From an uncultured Christensenellaceae bacterium (GTDB lineage Bacteria > Bacillota > Clostridia > Christensenellales > Pumilibacteraceae): 21,700 nucleotides of DNA. Below the pieces are notes generated by a model. The model searched no databases and was not told the origin of the DNA. It saw nothing but the letters and a program-made list of their open reading frames with translations. The stretch's first letter is position 1; each line of letters starts with the position of its first letter. Position numbers and translations under genes: made by a program. Location: NCBI GenBank assembly GCA_910587025.1, contig CAJUKR010000027.1, positions 1-21,700 on the forward strand, read 5' to 3'. Below, one piece after another: positions 15,589 through 21,700 of this stretch.

Positions 15589-16002
15589 TTACTTTCTGTT
15601 CGGCTTTCTTTTGATTGCCAACATTGAAAGAAAATCATCAAACAAAAAAGTATCAGTCGGCTCAAACATTATCCATTTCCCGTCGTGGTAAGTTTGAGCG
15701 CTGTCGTATTGTATTTGAACTTCTTTTGAGAAACTATCCCTATTCTTTTCGAATTTCATACGCTCGTCTTTTCCCAATATAATCATAAAACCGACGCGGT
15801 TTTCTCGTGCATATAACGCGCACAGCGTTTTACCGCCGCGACGATACTTGTATTCGTACTTCCATGCCTTTCCGCCTTTATCCCACCGACATTCCATTTC
15901 GTATTTCGCATCGATCAAAGCACATAACTTATTCCAAACGTCATATAATGATTCCCCTATCAAGGCAATCATCTCTTCTTTGCCGGGTATCGCATCAAGC
16001 AT
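15589..16002 (-). CDS. DUF3788-like protein
   Basis: The 137-aa soluble protein resembles the DUF3788 family in length and in motifs I remember: CRWDKGGKAWKYEYKYRRGGKTLC at about residues 38-61 (Trp- and Lys-rich strand then R-x-GGKTLC), a middle ILGKDERMKFE, and a late DGKWIMFE followed by a short helix and the end KRKPNRK. The function of the family is not established; no catalytic residues are evident. The ATG at 16002 has AGGAG six bases upstream. It appears to be a single-gene unit with the promoter at 16035-16063; no strong terminator is seen before the next promoter. Confidence 0.82.
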   Translation of the reverse strand: MLDAIPGKEEMIALIGESLYDVWNKLCALIDAKYEMECRWDKGGKAWKYEYKYRRGGKTLCALYARENRVGFMIILGKDERMKFEKNRDSFSKEVQIQYDSAQTYHDGKWIMFEPTDTFLFDDFLSMLAIKRKPNRK

Positions 16003-16034
16003 ATCGCACTCCTATCAATGTTTCTCGCATAAAT

Positions 16035-16063
16035 ATTTTATCATAATGCGCTTATATTTTCAA
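16035..16063 (-). promoter_or_regulatory. Promoter of the DUF3788-like gene
   Basis: TTGAAA (16058-16063), 17-base spacer, TAAAAT (16035-16040) on the minus strand, one mismatch to consensus in each box. Start is predicted near 16028. Confidence 0.6.
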
Positions 16064-16192
16064 CAATATCACCAAACAATTTTCACATCAAACAATCAAA
16101 GCATTTGTGCCCGTAACAGATATACAACTTCCATATATAACTTCACAATATGAGTTAATACGACTAATAAAATAAAGCAAAAAACATAAGAA

Positions 16193-16225
16193 AAAACCCA
16201 AACCGAAATATTCGATTTGGGTTTT
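16193..16225 (-). terminator. Intrinsic terminator, minus strand
   Basis: A 15-bp stem (16193-16207 with 16211-16225, one mismatch) around ATA, with core AACCCAAA/TTTGGGTT. On the minus strand it is followed by TTTTTTCTTATG and a second T-run. It ends whatever minus-strand transcript arises in 16226-16757; on the plus strand the T-run is shorter. Confidence 0.75.
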
Positions 16226-16757
16226 AAGCTACGCACCGACACCCGAATTTTAGCTTTGTATATGAAAAATAACGCAGGAATGAATTTGACTTATTACAAC
16301 TTTCTTTTTAGCCATCCATATTAGCTTTTAAAACGAAAATTAAATTCTATAGTCAATTATAATTTCCGTTAAGTATTTGTTTGACTTGCGCATTCGAATA
16401 ATCCGAAATGTCAATTAAATTACCATTGCATTTTAGCACATCATTAATGATTATTTTTATATCGCATGGATCCAGATTACTGTAGTGAAATTTACAGTAT
16501 TCTCTTAAACCTTTTATATTTTTAATTGAATCATTTAACCATAACATTTTGTTGTCATAAAGTCAATTGTATATCGGCACCGAGAATTGTGTTCCGCTAA
16601 TATCCCGCGACAATGTTTATGTATCGAAACAAACTAGAACCGTTAAATCGTACGCACTTGGCGGCAATAGTTTTCAAACATTTTTCAAAATATTCGGAAT
16701 GGAATATCGGGAACACATGTTCTCTGCGATAATAAGAAAATACCGCACAAACAAAAA
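16226..16757. other. AT-rich, gene-poor stretch
   Basis: Apart from the doubtful 64-codon frame at 16353-16547, I see no credible gene. The frames at 16567-16785 on both strands lack ribosome binding sites and run into the tRNA terminator. The stretch is more AT-rich than its neighbours and lies next to a tRNA gene, so it may be remnant accessory DNA, but no attachment-site repeat or integrase is visible. Confidence 0.5.
16353..16547 (-). CDS. Doubtful 64-aa hypothetical protein or gene remnant
   Basis: The frame starts with ATG at 16547 and ends with TGA at 16353. Composition is protein-like (LREYCKFHYSNLDPCD, then NDVLKCNGNLIDISDY) but there is no Shine-Dalgarno sequence before the ATG. 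Codon-by-codon extension upstream adds only LYDNK before a TGA, so it could be the 3' part of a decayed gene. The terminator at 16193-16225 follows. Function unknown; existence as a real gene is uncertain. Confidence 0.3.
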   Translation of the reverse strand: MLWLNDSIKNIKGLREYCKFHYSNLDPCDIKIIINDVLKCNGNLIDISDYSNAQVKQILNGNYN

Positions 16758-16795
16758 AGCACCCATATGAGCCGCTTGGGTTCAAATCGGGTGCT
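16758..16795 (-). terminator. Intrinsic terminator of the tRNA-Ser gene
   Basis: AGCACCC (16758-16764) pairs with GGGTGCT (16789-16795). The minus-strand transcript ends GGGTGCTTTTTTG, three bases after the encoded CCA. Confidence 0.85.
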
Positions 16796-16797
16796 CT

Positions 16798-16890
16798 TGG
16801 CGGAGAAGGAGGGATTCGAACCCTCGCTACGGTTTAATCCATACTACTCCCTTAGCAGGGGAGCCCCTTGAGCCACTTGGGTACTTCTCC
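16798..16890 (-). tRNA. tRNA-Ser (anticodon GCU), CCA encoded
   Basis: The 93-base gene folds as a class II tRNA: acceptor GGAGAAG/CTTCTCC, D-arm with AAGTGGCTCAA loop, anticodon stem CTCCC/GGGAG with loop CTGCTAA (anticodon GCT, reading AGC and AGU codons), a long variable arm of about 21 bases as in tRNA-Ser, and T-arm GAGGG-TTCGAAT-CCCTC. The discriminator G and the 3' CCA are encoded. It has its own consensus promoter and terminator. Confidence 0.98.
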
Positions 16891-16902
16891 AAAGCAAGAT
16901 TG

Positions 16903-16931
16903 ATTATACCAAAGCGGCGAAACAATGTCAA
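16903..16931 (-). promoter_or_regulatory. Consensus promoter of tRNA-Ser
   Basis: TTGACA (16926-16931), 17-base spacer, TATAAT (16903-16908) on the minus strand, a perfect consensus. The -10 ends 12 bases before the mature 5' end of the tRNA. Confidence 0.92.
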
Positions 16932-16964
16932 GGGTTATCGGTCTGTTTGTTCGAATATTTTTAT

Positions 16965-18122
16965 TTAATCGACGAAAGTTATTTCTATACTGCCCGCCGA
17001 CATACCGGCCGTAATGCTCTTCCCCGTATCGCGGACGGCGTTGGTAAGATTGGTAGAGCCGGCGGAAAGGCTGACGGAAACGGAATAGTCCTCTTCTCTG
17101 CCCACCAATGTGCCGGAAATACTGCCCGCGGAAAGCGATATATTGATCGAGGAAACCACCTCGAAGCGATCGAAACTCACACCGCCTGCGGAGACGTCAA
17201 ACGTGCTCGTATGCGCGCTGACGTTTTCGAGTGTTACTCCGCCCGCCGAGAGATCCACCGAAAGCGTATCGACTTCCATATTTTCCAAAGATATACCCCC
17301 TGCGGAATTTTCCACATCCAACGATCCGACACGTCCGTTTTTAATATCTATATCTCCCGCGGAATGATCGATCTTCATAACATTCAAATCTATGGAATCG
17401 ATCGACATATTCCCCGCCGACATATCCACGGACAATTCGTCTACGGAAGGAACGTAAACGGTCACTTTCACTCCGCCCATAGATAACATGGGCAGACAAT
17501 TTTGTCGGAGAATAAGTACGTTCTTATCGCTTTCGGATGCTTCGGTAATATCGAAATTACAGAAAGCCGTCGTTTCGTACTCGATCTTCCACGAGTCGCC
17601 GTTTTTCACTTCAACATCCGCCGCAGACAATTCAATCTCGAATTCCGCGAACGCATCGAGCGTAGGCTCCCAGACGTGACCGGCTTTCGTAGCGGCATTG
17701 ATTATTGCGGTCACAGCATAAAATATTCCGATACCTCCCGCCAAACAAAGAAAGATGCATAATATCTCAGCCAGCACCGAGCGCTTACGGCGCTTCAAAG
17801 GCTTTCGTTCCGCGTCGCCGCGACCGACGCGCTCTTCGCAAACATCATAATGCTCGACGTAATTCGGCGATTTCTTTACGCGGTTGCCTTCGCGATGCCT
17901 GACTACAAGATATTCGTCGGGATCTTTTCCCGCGTCGCGCATGACCTCGCACGCGGCCGTATACGGATCGCCGAAACTTCTTACGATATCCGACTCTCTC
18001 ATTCCGATATCGTATTTATCGTTATACAGCTCGGCATAAAATGACATGGCGCGGTCGCGCTCGTCGTCATTCAATCCGCCGATATACTTACCGAATTCTT
18101 TCATCCACTCTTTTCTTGTCAT
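16965..18122 (-). CDS. DUF1700/DUF4097-type membrane protein
   Basis: The 385-aa protein has three parts. Residues 1-75 match the DUF1700-like pattern (WMKEFGKYIGGLNDDERDRAM..YAELYNDKYD, then SFGDPYTAA). A basic linker leads to one transmembrane helix at about 116-142. Residues about 160-385 form a DUF4097-like right-handed beta-helix, presumably on the outer face. Nine short repeats of the type (L/M/V)SAG-x-(hydrophobic) recur about every 20 residues (MSAGNMSI, HSAGDIDI, NSAGGISL, LSAGGVTL and so on). The ATG follows the PadR stop with no gap (TAA-ATG), and GGGAGGG lies eight bases upstream within the PadR gene. Pairing of a PadR regulator with this kind of protein is common in Firmicutes and suggests envelope-stress sensing or signalling; its target is unknown. 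Confidence 0.9.
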   Translation of the reverse strand: MTRKEWMKEFGKYIGGLNDDERDRAMSFYAELYNDKYDIGMRESDIVRSFGDPYTAACEVMRDAGKDPDEYLVVRHREGNRVKKSPNYVEHYDVCEERVGRGDAERKPLKRRKRSVLAEILCIFLCLAGGIGIFYAVTAIINAATKAGHVWEPTLDAFAEFEIELSAADVEVKNGDSWKIEYETTAFCNFDITEASESDKNVLILRQNCLPMLSMGGVKVTVYVPSVDELSVDMSAGNMSIDSIDLNVMKIDHSAGDIDIKNGRVGSLDVENSAGGISLENMEVDTLSVDLSAGGVTLENVSAHTSTFDVSAGGVSFDRFEVVSSINISLSAGSISGTLVGREEDYSVSVSLSAGSTNLTNAVRDTGKSITAGMSAGSIEITFVD

Positions 18123-18434
18123 TTATTCGTCCCTCCCGAGTATGAATCTGTATGCTTTGTCAAGTTCCTCGATATCGAGTATAAATTCGTTTATCCTTAT
18201 TATGCCCTTTCGCGTAATCCCGTAATACTTACGCAATCGTCCTTTAAACTCTTCGCTCCGCACAGTGACGTATCCGTTAGACTCCAACCGCTTCAGTACC
18301 GGGTACAGCGTCGATTCGGAAACAACCATATACGGCGAAACGTCCTGCAGTATTTTATACCCGTACGACTCTCCCCGCCTGAGCACGGCAAGCACGCATA
18401 CGTCGAGCACGCCTTTTTTCAATTGTGTATCCAT
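18123..18434 (-). CDS. PadR-family transcriptional regulator
   Basis: The 103-aa protein is almost entirely a PadR winged helix: LKKGVLDVCVLAVLRRGESYGYKI, recognition segment SESTLYPVLKRLESNGYV, and the wing with GRLRKYYGITRKG. A short C-terminal helix for dimerisation follows, as in the short PadR subfamily. Upstream, AGGAG lies 17 bases before the ATG, too far for a good site, and no nearer start codon exists in frame, so translation may be weak. It is co-transcribed with the DUF1700/DUF4097-type gene. The promoter overlaps a 23-bp palindrome, which suggests that it represses its own operon. Confidence 0.95.
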   Translation of the reverse strand: MDTQLKKGVLDVCVLAVLRRGESYGYKILQDVSPYMVVSESTLYPVLKRLESNGYVTVRSEEFKGRLRKYYGITRKGIIRINEFILDIEELDKAYRFILGRDE

Positions 18435-18462
18435 AATATTTCTTTGATACTCTCCTATGCCA

Positions 18463-18485
18463 TATACTATACATTACATAGTATA
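18463..18485. promoter_or_regulatory. 23-bp palindrome, candidate PadR operator
   Basis: TATACTAT (18463-18470) and ATAGTATA (18478-18485) are perfect inverted arms around ACATTAC. It covers the -10 box and much of the spacer of the padR promoter, the classic position for autorepression. Confidence 0.65.
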
Positions 18486-18494
18486 AAATGTCAA
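18466..18494 (-). promoter_or_regulatory. Sigma-A promoter of the padR operon
   Basis: TTGACA (18489-18494), 17-base spacer, TATAGT (18466-18471) on the minus strand. Start is predicted near 18459. Confidence 0.85.
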
Positions 18495-18496
18495 AT

Positions 18497-18522
18497 AAAA
18501 AGCTCCGTCTCCGAAGCTTTTT
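18497..18522. terminator. Terminator after sigE
   Basis: AAAAAGCT (18497-18504) pairs with AGCTTTTT (18515-18522); the loop can add two CG pairs. It lies 22 bases past the sigE stop and ends just two bases before the -35 box of the padR promoter, separating the two units. Confidence 0.8.
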
Positions 18523-18543
18523 AATGTATTTTTAATAATTTTC

Positions 18544-19263
18544 TCAGTTACACGAAAAGCACCCGAGCTTATTGAGTTCTTTTCTCAATCGAAGAATGAT
18601 CTTCTTTTCCAGTCGAGATATATACGACTGACTTATACCGAGCATATCCGCGACTTCTTTTTGCGTTTTTTCCTCTTCGCCTTTGAGTCCGAAACGCAGT
18701 TCCATAATCATCCGCTCACGTTCCGACAGCTTTGCCACGGCGCTCATAAGCAATTCTTTTTCCACCGAGCTTTCGAGATTTTTGCTGACGATATCCGGCT
18801 CCGTCCCGAGTATATCCGAAATCAGCAGTTCATTTCCCTCGAAATCGACATTCAGCGGCTCGTCGAGAGAAACCTCGCAACGCATTCTGACGACGCGACG
18901 AAGATGCATCAGGATCTCGTTCTCTATGCAACGCGAAGCATATGTGGCGAGTTTGATATTCTTTTCGAAATTGTAAGAATTCACCGCTTTAATAAGTCCG
19001 ATCGTACCGACGGAAATCAGATCGTCTATATCGACGCCGGTATTATCGAACTTCCGCGCTATGTACACGACAAGGCGGAGATTATGTTCGATAAGAGACG
19101 ACTTGGCGAGTTCGCTCCCCTCTTTCAGCCGCGCAAGCGTGTCCGCTTCCTCCGACGGCGACAACGGCGACGGCAACGCTTCTCCGCCGCTGACATAGAA
19201 CAGCTCGGCGTCCTCGCTCGCGCCGAGAAGTTTTCTGAGAAACTTTTTGATTTCCTTCAGCAT
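18544..19263 (-). CDS. sigE: Sporulation sigma factor, pro-sigma-E
   Basis: The 239-aa mother-cell sigma factor directs early sporulation transcription. The N-terminal about 25 residues are basic and amphipathic, then FYVSGGEALPSPLS matches the processing region of Bacillus pro-sigma-E (YYIGGSEALPPPLS), so it is made as an inactive precursor. Region 2 is seen in DLISVGTIGLIKAVNSYN and LATYASRCIENEILMHLRR, and region 4 in LSERERMIMELRFGL with the helix-turn-helix KEVADMLGISQSYISRLEKK. It lies one base after the spoIIGA stop, with GGAGG five bases before the ATG. spoIIGA-sigE adjacent to ftsZ is the conserved order in spore-forming Firmicutes. It is known that SpoIIGA cleaves the pro-sequence. 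Confidence 0.97.
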   Translation of the reverse strand: MLKEIKKFLRKLLGASEDAELFYVSGGEALPSPLSPSEEADTLARLKEGSELAKSSLIEHNLRLVVYIARKFDNTGVDIDDLISVGTIGLIKAVNSYNFEKNIKLATYASRCIENEILMHLRRVVRMRCEVSLDEPLNVDFEGNELLISDILGTEPDIVSKNLESSVEKELLMSAVAKLSERERMIMELRFGLKGEEEKTQKEVADMLGISQSYISRLEKKIILRLRKELNKLGCFSCN

Positions 19264-19264
19264 A

Positions 19265-20077
19265 TCAACCTCCGATTATCGACGGATGAAGCAGCATGTC
19301 CTCGGCGCGGGCAAAGCCGCGCTCGCAGACGCCGAGCATCACATCACTATATGTATTCATTTTACCGCCCGAATATAATAAAAATTTTTCGGGACGAACA
19401 AGAAACAGTTTACCCGCAGATCCGTTTACGGAATCTATGCGCTTGTGTCCGCCGATAAGACTTATGATTTCACGTCTTCCGAACGCTCGCTCGAGCGAAG
19501 ACAGTTTTGCGACGACTATGGGCAGACCCGCCGCATCGTCGTACAACATGTTTCCGCTGTCGAGATATCCTTTCATTCCGACCGTTTTACCGCCCAACGT
19601 GACAAAAACATCGTAGACGTATGCGGAATGCGTCCGACGGCGTTTCGCCACCCTGAGCGCCGTTCTCGCCGTAAAAAACGATATCGCTCCTATTGCTGAC
19701 GGTACGCAATACGGTAATACGGGCGCGCCGAGTAGCGCGGACGCGATATTTCCGACCGCAATGAAGTTTACGAACAAGCATAACCCGCCTACGGCGCCAG
19801 TCATGACAAAAAACAATATTATTCCGAGAAGCGGGTGCTCCAGCCGAGCGAACAGAATTATCGCCAACAATATGCCGATCGCGATTTTTGCGATGACGAG
19901 CAAAGGAGTCGGAAGCAGCCAAAACGGATAAGTAACGCTTAGCGCCGTACCCAGAACGGAAGCTATGAGCGTGCGGCGCTTATGCACTCTTTTTCCCGTA
20001 ACGGCATAGGACAACCCGGCGATCGACGCGGTGAGCACAAGATTATCGATTATGACAAACTCGATGTAAACCTTCAT
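19265..20077 (-). CDS. spoIIGA: Sigma-E processing peptidase SpoIIGA
   Basis: The 270-aa membrane-embedded aspartic protease activates pro-sigma-E on the mother-cell side of the asymmetric septum. The N-terminal half has about five transmembrane segments (starting MKVYIEFVIIDNLVL). The C-terminal half is the cytoplasmic protease domain with the catalytic motif YLDSGN (Asp173), preceded by VTLGGKTVGMKG, as known for the retropepsin-like fold of SpoIIGA. Length is near the usual 280-310. There is no clear Shine-Dalgarno before the ATG. The upstream region holds a TGTCGAA Spo0A-type box at 20123-20129 and is isolated from ftsZ by two hairpins, so it forms a sporulation-specific operon with sigE. 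Confidence 0.95.
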   Translation of the reverse strand: MKVYIEFVIIDNLVLTASIAGLSYAVTGKRVHKRRTLIASVLGTALSVTYPFWLLPTPLLVIAKIAIGILLAIILFARLEHPLLGIILFFVMTGAVGGLCLFVNFIAVGNIASALLGAPVLPYCVPSAIGAISFFTARTALRVAKRRRTHSAYVYDVFVTLGGKTVGMKGYLDSGNMLYDDAAGLPIVVAKLSSLERAFGRREIISLIGGHKRIDSVNGSAGKLFLVRPEKFLLYSGGKMNTYSDVMLGVCERGFARAEDMLLHPSIIGG

Positions 20078-20122
20078 TAACGAGAGTGTAACACACGGAT
20101 AAAGGAAAGTAATCTACATTGT

Positions 20123-20129
20123 TGTCGAA
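20123..20129. promoter_or_regulatory. Spo0A box upstream of spoIIGA
   Basis: TGTCGAA (TTCGACA on the gene strand) matches the known Spo0A binding consensus exactly. It lies 46-52 bases before the spoIIGA ATG, in the region expected to overlap the -35 part of the promoter. Bacillus spoIIG is activated by Spo0A in this way. A single box is seen; the core promoter itself is not clear. Confidence 0.6.
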
Positions 20130-20150
20130 GGAATAAAGAAAATAGAAAAC

Positions 20151-20171
20151 GCGCGGCAGGTCGATCCGCGC
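20151..20171 (-). terminator. Second hairpin between ftsZ and spoIIGA
   Basis: GCGCGG (20151-20156) pairs with CCGCGC (20166-20171). On the minus strand it is followed by GTTTTC, a weak T-run. It is a likely backup terminator for ftsZ transcripts. Confidence 0.5.
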
Positions 20172-20190
20172 ATTTTTGTCTTTGGCATAT

Positions 20191-20219
20191 AAAAATGCTC
20201 CCGCCGATCAGGCAAGAGC
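20191..20219 (-). terminator. Intrinsic terminator of ftsZ
   Basis: GCTCCCGCC (20197-20205) pairs with GGCAAGAGC (20211-20219), a 9-bp stem with two G-U pairs, and the minus strand continues ATTTTTATA. It lies ten bases past the ftsZ stop. Confidence 0.85.
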
Positions 20220-20228
20220 ACTATATCG

Positions 20229-21407
20229 TTATTTTCTGTTGCGATTGTTTCGGGTCTCTTTAAGCCACGCGGGAACATCGTCGTCGTCATCCTCTTCGAT
20301 GTTCACACGACTGCCCGAAGAACCGAGCCTTTCGCGAGGAGGAGGATTGACTATACCGCCGAGCTTGGGCTTATTCATTTCGAGTATATCAGTATAATCG
20401 TGCGAAACGGGCGGCTGAACCGGTTTGTTTTGTTGCGCTGTTGCGGCGGAAGCATTCTGCCCCAACCCCGTCGCTATGAGCATAATCTCGACGTCATGAG
20501 GCAAATCGTCGCGGAAATCGAATCCGAATATAATATTCGCGTCTTTATGTACGACCTCTTTGACGAGTACGGCGGCTCTATCTATCTCCTCCAGCGTAAC
20601 GTCGCGCTTTGCCTTTACATACAGCATTACGCTCGTAGCGTTGCTGATCTTCGTATCCTGCAAAGTTATTCCCACCGCTTCGCGAACCGCCGTCATAACT
20701 CTGTTTTCTCCGCTTCCGCTTCCTATACCGAGGTATGCGCGTCCCATACTGCGAAGCACCGTACAAAGATCGGCAAAGTCGATATTGAGCGCCTGAGTGT
20801 TGAGAATAACGTCGCTTATTCCGAGAATGCACTGACGAAGCACGCCGTCGGCATATGCGAAAGCATCCGCCATGGAAGCATGGTTGGATATCGAAACAAG
20901 TTTTTCGTTGGACACGACTATGTACGAATCGACGACGCGGGAAAGGTTTTCTATACCGATCTCCGCATTGACTATCCTGTGTTTGCCTTCGAGATAAAAA
21001 GGCTTCGTAACGACCGCAACGACGAGCTTGCCGAGTTCTTTCGCGATAGACGCAACCACCGGCGACGCGCCGGTACCCGTGCCTTTACCCATACCCGCCG
21101 TGATTATGACGAGATTGGCGTTCTGAAGAAATCTTTTTATGACTTCGCGACTCTCTTCCGCCGCCCGCTGCCCGACATCCGGATTTGCGCCCGCGCCGAG
21201 CCCCTGCGTAAGTTTTTCGCCGATCTGAATAAGGATGGGCGCTTTGGACTTGCGCAGATCCTGAATATCGGTATTGACCGCGATGAAGTCGACTCCTTTG
21301 AATTGACTTTCCATCATTCTGTTGATGGCGTTACCGCCGCCGCCGCCGACGCCGACCACGGCGATCTTAGACGTAGGCATTACGATTTCGCTATTGTATT
21401 CGCTCAT
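20229..21407 (-). CDS. ftsZ: Cell division protein FtsZ, divergent GTPase signature
   Basis: The 392-aa tubulin homologue polymerises into the Z-ring. The N-terminal glycine loop VGVGGGGGNAINRM, NTDIQDL (44-51), LTQGLGAGANPDVG and the T7 catalytic segment ALNIDFAD (Asp210, Asp213) are present. The disordered linker (about 320-370) ends in an acidic run and the conserved C-terminal peptide DDVPAWLKE, the FtsA/ZipA-type binding tail. The usual GMGGGTGTG of the T4 loop reads GMGKGTGTG: Lys108, codon AAA, replaces the middle Gly. VSNEKLV replaces the usual IPNDRLL. The protein is thus recognisably FtsZ but divergent in the GTP pocket. The start ATG has AAGGAG at six bases; ftsA ends 12 bases upstream. 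The syntenic position says it is the main ftsZ, not a paralogue. Confidence 0.95.
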   Translation of the reverse strand: MSEYNSEIVMPTSKIAVVGVGGGGGNAINRMMESQFKGVDFIAVNTDIQDLRKSKAPILIQIGEKLTQGLGAGANPDVGQRAAEESREVIKRFLQNANLVIITAGMGKGTGTGASPVVASIAKELGKLVVAVVTKPFYLEGKHRIVNAEIGIENLSRVVDSYIVVSNEKLVSISNHASMADAFAYADGVLRQCILGISDVILNTQALNIDFADLCTVLRSMGRAYLGIGSGSGENRVMTAVREAVGITLQDTKISNATSVMLYVKAKRDVTLEEIDRAAVLVKEVVHKDANIIFGFDFRDDLPHDVEIMLIATGLGQNASAATAQQNKPVQPPVSHDYTDILEMNKPKLGGIVNPPPRERLGSSGSRVNIEEDDDDDVPAWLKETRNNRNRK

Positions 21408-21419
21408 TTTCAGCTCCTT

Positions 21420-21700
21420 TTATCTTCCGAAAAGACGGGCAAAAAATCCCTTTTTATCCGACGGCGCGCTGTCCGCTCCGAGTACCATATCCATAAGTCC
21501 GAGCGTAGTCGAAAGATGCGGTTTGTTATATTGCGGCTGACTCGGCTTCGCGATCTCGATATGCCTGTCCAGCTTTTTGGACAGATAATCTCTCGCGCCG
21601 TTCATATACGAAATGCCTCCGCCCGTAAGATAAAAACTCGCCGAGGGCGGAAGATCGCACGACATCAGACACGAACCGATAGTACGCGAGAGCTTGTAGA
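21420..21700 (-). CDS. ftsA: FtsA-like cell division protein, C-terminal part (5' end outside window)
   Basis: An open frame enters from the right edge and ends with TAA at 21420-21422; 93 codons are visible. The segment FYLTGGGISYMNGARDYLSKKL is the actin-fold phosphate-2/adenosine motif of FtsA (TGGGxxxxG), followed by HIEIAKPSQP and STTLGLMDMVLGA, typical of the FtsA C-terminal subdomain. The end, KKGFFARLFGR, is a basic, aromatic sequence that matches the amphipathic membrane-targeting helix of FtsA. The role would be to tether FtsZ filaments to the membrane. It is the gene before ftsZ in the same operon. The N-terminal part is not seen, so a related FtsA-like protein cannot be fully excluded. 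Confidence 0.88.
   Translation of the reverse strand, partial: YKLSRTIGSCLMSCDLPPSASFYLTGGGISYMNGARDYLSKKLDRHIEIAKPSQPQYNKPHLSTTLGLMDMVLGADSAPSDKKGFFARLFGR

Noticed and set aside
16597..16785. 62-codon minus-strand frame and the overlapping plus-strand frame at 16567-16770
   Set aside because: Neither has a Shine-Dalgarno sequence; both overlap the tRNA terminator and show no conserved pattern.
16771..16791. GGGTTCAAATC inside the tRNA terminator loop, resembling a T-arm on the plus strand
   Set aside because: The flanking bases do not form a T-stem or acceptor stem, and no D-arm or anticodon arm precedes it; most likely chance, or a decayed tRNA that cannot be shown.
16226..16890. Possible integration site at the tRNA-Ser 3' end
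   Set aside because: The 3' end of the tRNA is followed directly by its terminator; I found no duplicated tRNA 3' fragment and no integrase gene in the window.
1..21700. CRISPR array, insertion sequence or prophage genes
   Set aside because: No regularly spaced direct repeats, transposase, integrase or phage structural genes were seen on either strand.

Overview
The window reads as chromosomal DNA of an endospore-forming, strictly anaerobic, fermentative Firmicute of class Clostridia. The reasons are an ftsA-ftsZ-spoIIGA-sigE cluster with a Spo0A-type box before spoIIGA, a trimeric [FeFe]-hydrogenase operon, strong AGGAGG-type ribosome binding sites, consensus sigma-A promoters and many intrinsic terminators. 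Species-level identity cannot be read from the sequence. Almost every gene is on the minus strand; the one clear plus-strand gene is a Crp/Fnr-type regulator.

Layout, left to right. (1) Positions 1-1846: the N-terminal part of a large secreted protein that runs off the left edge. It is preceded by a sigma-A promoter bracketed by two 41-bp repeats whose 30-bp cores are inverted relative to each other; this could be an invertible promoter or a paired operator. (2) 2199-6110: a malQ-glgP operon for alpha-glucan breakdown with its own promoter. (3) 6128-8726: a lipoprotein solute-binding protein plus ABC permease operon with no ATPase gene, divergent from a Crp/Fnr-family regulator. A 24-bp palindrome in the shared intergenic region is centred at -41.5 of a predicted promoter for the transporter. 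(4) 8733-12919: hydC-hydB-hydA, encoding an NAD(H)- and ferredoxin-linked [FeFe] hydrogenase of the HndA/C/D type.

(5) 13060-16063: small accessory genes. These are an unrecognised 205-aa protein with a structured leader, two membrane proteins, a pyridoxamine-phosphate-oxidase-like gene broken by a one-base frameshift, and a DUF3788-like gene. (6) 16193-16931: an AT-rich, gene-poor stretch ending in a tRNA-Ser(GCU) gene with promoter and terminator. (7) 16965-18494: a PadR regulator and a DUF1700/DUF4097-type membrane protein, with a palindrome over the promoter that suggests autoregulation. (8) 18497-21700: the conserved division/sporulation cluster sigE, spoIIGA, ftsZ and the 3' end of ftsA.

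Functionally, MalQ and GlgP convert maltodextrin or glycogen into glucose 1-phosphate for fermentation, and the Hyd complex disposes of reductant as H2. FtsA/FtsZ form the divisome, while SpoIIGA activates pro-sigma-E in the mother cell after asymmetric division. The most unusual signals are the repeat-bracketed promoter at about 1932-2109, the regulator/transporter intergenic architecture, and a Lys inside the FtsZ GTP-binding signature.
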